DNA of 5,785 bases, taken from an uncultured Collinsella sp. Lineage in GTDB: Bacteria > Actinomycetota > Coriobacteriia > Coriobacteriales > Coriobacteriaceae. The notes below the pieces were generated by a model. It searched no databases and was not told the DNA's origin. It worked only from the letters and a program-made list of their open reading frames with translations. The position numbers and the translations under genes are program-made. Positions 1 through 4,442 of this stretch are shown here, piece after piece; the first letter of the stretch is position 1, and each line of letters starts with the position of its first letter. Location: NCBI GenBank assembly GCA_937950415.1, contig CALFDL010000351.1:1-5785 (forward strand). Reading direction: 5' to 3'.

Positions 1-9
1 CTGAGCCCA

Positions 10-38
10 CCGAGCGCCGCTATGGCACGGCAGCTCGG
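10..38. other. Strong hairpin downstream of the lipoprotein gene
   Basis: On the plus strand CCGAGC (10-15) plus GCCG (16-19) pairs with CGGC (28-31) plus GCTCGG (33-38). This gives ten Watson-Crick pairs with one bulged A at 32 and an eight-base loop. It lies about 65 bases past the lipoprotein stop codon. No T run follows on either strand, so a classical terminator is not supported. It might end transcription in another way, or be part of the leader of a gene lying further left. The rest of 1-102 shows no gene. Confidence 0.4.
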
Positions 39-102
39 CGGGCGGTACTCACAATTACAACGCGCTTATTCCCCTGTTGACGCCTTTTTAACCCCTCTAA
101 GG

Positions 103-1314
103 TCAAAGAGAGAATAGGCGTGCGGTAACCGTCTCGGGTATACCCTGGCTGTTTCGCACCGTCGCATAGGTAAGGAATGAGTCCGATTTTCCCGCCGTAG
201 CAGGATAATCGCCATATTCCAAAGCACGATCGGGCGACAACAGCGAGCCGTAGGTTTTGGCAGAGGTATCGATTAGGAAATGCGATGCCTGGACCTTAAC
301 GAGGTATTTATTCTTCTTGCCGGCGGCACACGCGAGCGGCTCGCGCGAAAGGAAGAGGTACGGCCCGCCTTCATTACCGATATAGGTGCCCATATTGCCC
401 AGGCTGCCCACGCCGCTATAGGTCGCCTCGATGGAAAACACAAAGGTGTCGCCCATATATACGGCCTCAAAAGGCGAGACCGACGAGGGGAGGACCAGCT
501 GGGCACGTTTGGTGTTGTTGCCGTCGGTCAGGTCGATTGCCGTCATGCCGTAGTAGACGCCCTCGTCGCTGCGAACGCGCGGAGAGATGGTCAAGATGCC
601 GTCACTCACGCGCGGGGCGGATGCAAAGCGACCCGTCGACTTCCAAATTGTCTCCGCCTTGGACTCATCGAGCGAGCGGCGATAGCAGAACGAATCGTTG
701 CTCGTTTTATTGCCACCCGCCGAAGGCATCTTATACCAGATGACCGATGACCCGAACGCTGTGAACAGCGGCGGATCGTAGTCCTTGCCGCCCCGGTCGA
801 GCTCAACCACATCACCGGCAAGCGAAGCGCCCGACAGATTTTGAGCGTAGAGCTTCCACGACGAATTCGCGAAGTTCATCTCCACCCACGCAAACACGCC
901 ATCGCCGGCGCGGACATCGTAAAACGCGTACCCGGTCCCCTCGATGGGGTCCTCGATAAGCGTGGTGAGCGAGCCGTCACCCAGGTTGAGCACGCCGAGC
1001 GTGTTGGCGTGCAACGCAGATGCGGGTGCCATCATTGCCGCAGCATAGTCGCCATCGCAGTAGTACAGCAGCGTACCCAGCGGCAGCGTCCACGAGGCCG
1101 CAGGCTCAAGGTCGATGTCGACGGCCTCGTACTCATCCGTAATCGAGACGATCTTGGAATCGTCCTTGATAACTTGAGGCTCACCGGCGGTATCATCGCT
1201 GGTACCCGTTTTTTTCGAGCATCCAGCCAGCATGGTGGCGGCACCAGCCGCAGCGCCGCCCAGCACAAAACCTCGACGCGTTATTCCATTCTTAAAGCGA
1301 TCAACGATGCCCAT
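103..1314 (-). CDS. Tat-exported lipoprotein of unknown function, possibly beta-propeller-like
   Basis: This 403-aa protein begins with a twin-arginine signal: TRRGFVL at 12-18, a hydrophobic Ala/Gly stretch at 17-30, and a lipobox LAGC at 29-32. C32 would be lipidated after export of the folded protein by the Tat system. A low-complexity linker (about 33-50) follows. The mature part, about 371 aa, matches no family I can name. It shows recurring short beta-type units ending in aromatic or Trp residues, such as GVFAWVEMNF (139-148), SSVIWYKMP (189-197), GILTISPRV (239-247), DTFVFSIEATY (289-299) and DSFLTYATV (378-386), spaced roughly 45-90 residues apart, which suggests a beta-propeller or similar repeat fold. 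Tat use may mean that it folds or takes a cofactor before export. The start at 1314 was chosen because TAATG joins it to the TSCPD stop and the Tat signal then sits at the N-terminus; an in-frame ATG at 1389 would place 25 Arg-rich residues ahead of the signal, inside the other gene. No terminator with a T run follows. Confidence 0.85.
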   Translation of the reverse strand: MGIVDRFKNGITRRGFVLGGAAAGAATMLAGCSKKTGTSDDTAGEPQVIKDDSKIVSITDEYEAVDIDLEPAASWTLPLGTLLYYCDGDYAAAMMAPASALHANTLGVLNLGDGSLTTLIEDPIEGTGYAFYDVRAGDGVFAWVEMNFANSSWKLYAQNLSGASLAGDVVELDRGGKDYDPPLFTAFGSSVIWYKMPSAGGNKTSNDSFCYRRSLDESKAETIWKSTGRFASAPRVSDGILTISPRVRSDEGVYYGMTAIDLTDGNNTKRAQLVLPSSVSPFEAVYMGDTFVFSIEATYSGVGSLGNMGTYIGNEGGPYLFLSREPLACAAGKKNKYLVKVQASHFLIDTSAKTYGSLLSPDRALEYGDYPATAGKSDSFLTYATVRNSQGIPETVTARLFSL

Positions 1315-1577
1315 TAGGCGATCTCGGCGCGGGCGGCCTCGATGGCGCGCGTAAGCTGATCGGCGCAGGAAGTCTTCTTCATGCCGCACGTATTGCCGGC
1401 GAGAACCTCAATCACGCGATCGGAAGGAGCACCCTCGACCAGTTTGGAGATGGCCTTGAGGTTGCCGTCGCACCCGCCGGTAAACTCGACGCCCAGCACC
1501 TTGCTGCCGTCGTCAGAGAGATTGAGGTGAATATTGCGAGCGCATACGCCCTGCGGCTTGTAGTCAAAACTAATCAT
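1314..1577 (-). CDS. Small TSCPD-domain protein (TIGR03905-like)
   Basis: This 87-aa protein matches the stand-alone TSCPD family, related to the cysteine-rich C-terminal domain found in some vitamin B12-dependent ribonucleotide reductases. No biochemical role is established for the stand-alone form that I know of. The family pattern is clear: C12 near the N-terminus, FTGGCDGN at 32-39 (C36), LAGNTCGMK at 59-67 (C64), and the naming motif as TSCAD at 69-73 (C71). All four cysteines are kept, consistent with binding a metal such as zinc (inference). The Pro of the TSCPD motif is Ala here. There is no signal peptide, so it should be cytoplasmic. It has its own Shine-Dalgarno, and its TAA overlaps the ATG of the lipoprotein gene as TAATG, so the two are probably translated together. 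Confidence 0.88.
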   Translation of the reverse strand: MISFDYKPQGVCARNIHLNLSDDGSKVLGVEFTGGCDGNLKAISKLVEGAPSDRVIEVLAGNTCGMKKTSCADQLTRAIEAARAEIA

Positions 1578-1583
1578 TGAGAT

Positions 1584-1590
1584 CCCCTCT
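1584..1590 (-). promoter_or_regulatory. Shine-Dalgarno for the TSCPD protein
   Basis: AGAGGGG precedes the ATG at 1577 by six bases. It is a good ribosome binding site and fixes this start. Confidence 0.75.
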
Positions 1591-1612
1591 CATAAAGATA
1601 TTTCAGGAGTCT

Positions 1613-1618
1613 ATTATC
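1613..1618 (-). promoter_or_regulatory. Possible -10 box for the TSCPD/lipoprotein unit
   Basis: GATAAT on the minus strand matches five of six bases of the -10 consensus and lies 35 bases before the TSCPD start codon. This would give a leader of roughly 25-30 bases carrying the ribosome binding site. No acceptable -35 is seen at 16-18 bases: that position falls inside the GC-rich hairpin. It may be a weak, activator-dependent or alternative-sigma promoter, or the unit may be reached by read-through. Confidence 0.3.
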
Positions 1619-1621
1619 CCC

Positions 1622-1647
1622 GCCCGCGCCGATTTATGGTCGCGGGC
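1622..1647. other. GC-rich hairpin between the GGDEF and TSCPD genes
   Basis: On the plus strand GCCCGCG (1622-1628) plus CC pairs with GG plus CGCGGGC (1641-1647), with a single bulged T at 1640 and a seven-base loop GATTTAT. That makes nine base pairs, nearly all G-C. No T run follows on either strand, so it is not a classical terminator. It lies 44 bases past the GGDEF stop codon. It could slow or end transcription, protect the 3' end of the sensory transcript, or sit at the front of the next unit. Confidence 0.5.
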
Positions 1648-1690
1648 ACCGATTCAACATCCTACGATGCGCGGACGAGCGAGGGCAAGA

Positions 1691-3490
1691 TTAGCAGTCC
1701 GCGCCCTGCGCGTGGACTACACGCTTCTCACGATACATATTGTGGTCGGCAACGTGATATACACCGGCCAGCGTATTTCCAGCCGTCTCGACGGTCGCCA
1801 CGCCAATCGACGCGCTGACCGTTAGGACCTCATCGCTCACCGCGGCAAGGCCGAGACGAATATCTTGTTCCAGCCCGAGCGCAGACTCGCCGTCGGTATG
1901 GGGGCAAACCAGCAAAAACTCGTCGCCGCCAAAACGCATCGGCAGACAATCCTCACCAGCCACCTGCCGCAGCACGGACGCCGTCCGTCGCAGCAGCTCG
2001 TCTCCCATCTCATGGCCATGGATGTCGTTGGTCCGCTTGAGATAATTGCAGTCCAGCATGATCACGCTCACCGGCAAGTCCTCGTTTACCAGGCTATCCC
2101 CGCGCGATTCAAGATAGTTGCGGTTGCGAAGCCCTGTCAGTTTATCTTGGTAGGACAGCTCCTCGGCATGCTTGGCCATCGAGATGTTGTGTGTCGCCAC
2201 GACGACCGACTCCAGCCGGCCCTGCCCATCGCGATGTTGGGGGACAACCTGCAGCGAGTACCAAGCACCTCGACAATCTCGCACCTCGGCAACCAGGTAC
2301 GGCACGCCCTCCATACGATCGCGAAGCGTCTTCATATCCACAAGTCCCACAACCGCTTCACGGCTTTCGGGGCTCACGATATCTCGGCAGACCGTGTCCA
2401 TAAAGTCATACGCCTCACTGTGTTCGGCAAATATCTTCGCTATCGCCGGCGACATGTTGATTCCCTCAATCTTGAGGGTGTCGAGATGCAAAAGGAAGGT
2501 CGAGTCGTAGGCGGAGCTGATGGCATTGATGATGCCGAGCTGCTTGTCCTTTTCGGCTAAGTTACGGTGGTCAACGATATTTCGCGCTAGCAGCACCACG
2601 ACCCAAAACGCAAGGCCCACCAAGACGCCGGCAGCGACAAATGTGATCCTGTCAGACATGACCTCGGATTTGGGATACAGCGCAAACAGGCGGTAGTCCT
2701 TGTATGCCGCACGCACGGCATACCATGTTTCTTCCCGATACTCGATACGCGTCAGGCCTTCATCTTTCCAATCAATTCCACTATCCGTGAGAAGTCGGGC
2801 AAGCGACACATCGACAGACGGATCGTTCGAAGAGATGATTTGCGCATCGCACATCACAAGCACCGTTGGACCTTGGTGGAACGTGTTGTTCACGAGCACA
2901 TCGGCAATCGTGTAGGAATAATCGTCGGCAGATTCAGTTGCGAGCGATCGATATCCCAGCACAATGCCATCACCATACGGGACGGCACTCACGGCAAAGT
3001 CGACACCGCGGCGCTCGAGGACATCAGAATAGGACACCCCTGAACCTCGATACATCGATTGGACCGAAGAGGATGCGAGCTCTTCTCGCCACAGCATGAG
3101 CGGGTCGCGACCGTCAACGTCATAGTGGGCGATCATGCGACCGTCGGCGTCCATGACCAATAGCCCCGAAAGGTTCTCGACACGAACATATTCCTCGATC
3201 AGGTCGTCGCCGATCTCGACACACTCAGAAGGCAAAAACGTCGCAAACGACTCGACCGCGGCATCCAAATCGTGCGTCGCCTCGGTTTTTCTGCCTTGTT
3301 CGTATCGGTCGTATTTTTCACAGGCGTTTTCCAAGAACACCATGGTCTCTTGACCGAATCCAAGTGTTTTATCGAGGCAGCGATGCGTGCCGACGGTATA
3401 CAGCATACCCAACAAGGCAAGGCTAACGACTACGCCAACGGCTATGACGGCAAGGTTCTTTCGGCGCAAGCGGCGCTCGTCATTCATCAT
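1691..3490 (-). CDS. Membrane-bound diguanylate cyclase with extracytoplasmic sensor and PAS-like region
   Basis: The 599-aa protein should make cyclic di-GMP from two GTP. In order: a short basic cytoplasmic tail (RRLRRK, 6-11), a first membrane helix at about 12-33, an extracytoplasmic region at about 34-282 that looks like a double-Cache sensor (LLVMDADGRMIAHYD at 110-124 is Cache-like), a second helix at about 283-302, a PAS-like region at about 315-435, and a GGDEF domain from about 445. The last holds DKLTGLRNR (449-457), a metal Asp (D480), N488 and D489, GHEMGD (492-497) and RFGGDEFLLV (519-528), so it should be active. The inhibitory RxxD site five residues before GGDEF is replaced by GEDC (512-515), so product inhibition there is not expected. 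The ATG at 3490 overlaps the upstream stop as ATGA, with a second ATG directly after it; GGCGGGGG ahead is a passable Shine-Dalgarno. Translation is probably coupled to the binding protein, which may present its ligand to the sensor region. The Cache and PAS calls rest on pattern, not search. Confidence 0.92.
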   Translation of the reverse strand: MMNDERRLRRKNLAVIAVGVVVSLALLGMLYTVGTHRCLDKTLGFGQETMVFLENACEKYDRYEQGRKTEATHDLDAAVESFATFLPSECVEIGDDLIEEYVRVENLSGLLVMDADGRMIAHYDVDGRDPLMLWREELASSSVQSMYRGSGVSYSDVLERRGVDFAVSAVPYGDGIVLGYRSLATESADDYSYTIADVLVNNTFHQGPTVLVMCDAQIISSNDPSVDVSLARLLTDSGIDWKDEGLTRIEYREETWYAVRAAYKDYRLFALYPKSEVMSDRITFVAAGVLVGLAFWVVVLLARNIVDHRNLAEKDKQLGIINAISSAYDSTFLLHLDTLKIEGINMSPAIAKIFAEHSEAYDFMDTVCRDIVSPESREAVVGLVDMKTLRDRMEGVPYLVAEVRDCRGAWYSLQVVPQHRDGQGRLESVVVATHNISMAKHAEELSYQDKLTGLRNRNYLESRGDSLVNEDLPVSVIMLDCNYLKRTNDIHGHEMGDELLRRTASVLRQVAGEDCLPMRFGGDEFLLVCPHTDGESALGLEQDIRLGLAAVSDEVLTVSASIGVATVETAGNTLAGVYHVADHNMYREKRVVHAQGADC

Positions 3491-4338
3491 GATTTCGCCC
3501 CCGCCGCGTAATTGCTCACGATGCGATCAATCGTGCCATCCCGGTCCATGTCGAACAGCACGGTGTTAAGAGACTTTACATACGGCCCCTCATAGCTGTT
3601 CTCAAACGCGACGCCCAGATCAACCGTCATAACGTTGTCAGCGAACACGCGATAAAGGCCGGGGTACTGGGCGACGAGTCGGTCAAGCGACCGTACGTCC
3701 GCCATCCAGCAGTCCACATATCCTTTGGCTAGAGCGGCTTTGCAGAGTTCGGCAGAGCCATACGATTTGATTTGAACGTCCGGCGAGATCCCCAGATCCC
3801 CCGCAAGCAATCGACGTTCACTCACCGAGCCCGCAATCACCGCAATGGTCCTACTTCCATCGAGATGCGCCAAGGACTTGATACCACTCGCTTTCTTGGC
3901 GGCAACCGAGACCGTCACGGTTAGATACGGCTCAGTCCAGTAATACTTATCCTCGCGATAACAGGGCGAATAATCGCACCATAGGCAATCGATATCACCA
4001 TTTTTGAGCAGCCGGTCGCGATCGTTCCAAGATATCTCGATGAATTGCGGCTTGAGTCCCGCACGCTTACAGGCCTCACGGGCGATATCGATATCGATGC
4101 CGGCGTAATCGCCCGTGGCGTCGACATACACATAGGGGTCGTTATCCGTAACGCCGATTTTGAGTACTGGGAGGTCCTCGTCGACTTCATTCGAGGAGGA
4201 AGAGCTATTTCGAACGGTATACGTCAGGGCGGCCGCACATGCGGCAACAAGAAGTATGAACACGAACGAGACGATGGCGGCTCGCTTGATACGTCTAGGC
4301 ACACGTCTCATTTCGCCGAAATTGCAGGTGAGGTTCAT
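3487..4338 (-). CDS. Membrane-anchored family-3 solute-binding protein (amino-acid type)
   Basis: This 283-aa protein belongs to the bacterial extracellular solute-binding family 3 (SBP_bac_3). A basic N-terminus (RRVPRRIKR, 11-19) precedes a hydrophobic segment at about 20-39, then a Ser-rich linker (45-49) and the binding domain from about 57. The domain opens with LKIGVTDNDPYVYVD and GIDIDIA. It keeps the family Arg (R128, in CYREDKYYWTEPY), which in amino-acid binders contacts the ligand carboxylate, and an Asp (D214, in CWMADVRSL) that often contacts the amino group. Residues 31-34 (VAAC) resemble a lipobox, but the hydrophobic stretch continues past the Cys, so an uncleaved anchor is equally likely. 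The ligand cannot be read from sequence. No permease or ATPase gene is adjacent; its stop overlaps the start of the GGDEF gene (ATGA), suggesting a sensory rather than transport role. The start at 4338 has the better Shine-Dalgarno; 4311 is a serious alternative. Six cysteines in the binding domain, three clustered at 118-126, are unusual. Confidence 0.9.
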   Translation of the reverse strand: MNLTCNFGEMRRVPRRIKRAAIVSFVFILLVAACAAALTYTVRNSSSSSNEVDEDLPVLKIGVTDNDPYVYVDATGDYAGIDIDIAREACKRAGLKPQFIEISWNDRDRLLKNGDIDCLWCDYSPCYREDKYYWTEPYLTVTVSVAAKKASGIKSLAHLDGSRTIAVIAGSVSERRLLAGDLGISPDVQIKSYGSAELCKAALAKGYVDCWMADVRSLDRLVAQYPGLYRVFADNVMTVDLGVAFENSYEGPYVKSLNTVLFDMDRDGTIDRIVSNYAAGAKS

Positions 4339-4364
4339 TGTATTCCCTGGCGCCGCTGCGGCAA
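4337..4364 (-). promoter_or_regulatory. Candidate promoter overlapping the solute-binding protein start
   Basis: TTGCCG (4364-4359, four of six matches) and TACAAT (4342-4337, five of six) are 16 bases apart on the minus strand, immediately after the purB terminator. The last two bases of the -10 are the first two of the ATG at 4338. A transcript would begin near 4330, inside the annotated gene, and could only be translated from the ATG at 4311. It therefore competes with the upstream start, whose Shine-Dalgarno sequence overlaps the same stretch. Confidence 0.3.
4344..4348 (-). promoter_or_regulatory. Shine-Dalgarno for the solute-binding protein
   Basis: AGGGA lies five bases before the ATG at 4338. 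The alternative ATG at 4311 has no comparable purine run before it (only GGCGAA, directly adjacent). On this criterion the longer protein is preferred. Confidence 0.55.
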
Positions 4365-4366
4365 CG

Positions 4367-4399
4367 AAAAAAGCGCCTCACCCAAGACGGGCAAGGCGC
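4367..4399 (-). terminator. Intrinsic terminator after purB
   Basis: Read on the minus strand, GCGCCTTGCCC (4399-4389) pairs with GGGTGAGGCGC (4383-4373) over 11 base pairs, two of them G-U, around a five-base GTCTT loop. Six T residues (4372-4367) follow directly. It begins 43 bases after the purB stop codon. This is the classical Rho-independent form and the only one in the window with a proper T run. It should separate purB from the sensory pair, leaving only 28 bases before the next start codon. Confidence 0.93.
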
Positions 4400-4409
4400 C
4401 AAAGGCTGA

Positions 4410-4440
4410 AATGTATCCGCAAGCGGTCGAATGAGGTCAA
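4410..4440 (-). promoter_or_regulatory. Weak promoter-like boxes between purB stop and its terminator
   Basis: TTGACC (4440-4435, five of six matches to the -35 consensus) begins two bases after the purB stop codon. A poor -10 follows: GATACA at 17 bases spacing, or TACATT at 19. A transcript from here would run straight into the terminator hairpin, so this could be a conditional or attenuated promoter for the next operon, or simply chance. The -35 is convincing and the -10 is not. Confidence 0.25.
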
Positions 4441-4442
4441 CC

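Noticed and set aside
1..60. T-box or other known riboswitch near the left edge
   Set aside because: A short GTACCGC stretch on the minus strand faintly recalls a T-box, but the required antiterminator pattern and T run are absent and the context is cut off.
77..105. TTGACG on the plus strand as a promoter -35
   Set aside because: No acceptable -10 lies 16-18 bases on, and it would fire into the lipoprotein gene in antisense.
280..750. Open frame of 156 codons on the plus strand
   Set aside because: It is antisense to the lipoprotein gene, His/Arg-rich without domain or ribosome site, while the minus-strand product has a clear export signal.
841..1317. Open frame of 158 codons on the plus strand
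   Set aside because: It lies opposite the lipoprotein signal region and is not protein-like; a shadow frame.
1315..1389. Longer start for the Tat lipoprotein (ATG at 1389)
   Set aside because: It would overlap the TSCPD gene by 75 bases and put an Arg-rich stretch ahead of the Tat signal; the TAATG start fits much better.
1577..1825. Open frame on the plus strand across the gap between GGDEF and TSCPD genes
   Set aside because: No ribosome binding site and no recognisable product; most of it is opposite the GGDEF C-terminus.
1865..2560. Open frame of 231 codons on the plus strand
   Set aside because: It lies wholly opposite the GGDEF gene, whose domains and motifs are clear. The product has no recognisable domain, and long opposite-strand frames are common in GC-rich genes.
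4045..4434. Open frame on the plus strand crossing the gap before purB
   Set aside because: It reads through the reverse of the purB terminator and the binding-protein signal region, and has no protein family features.
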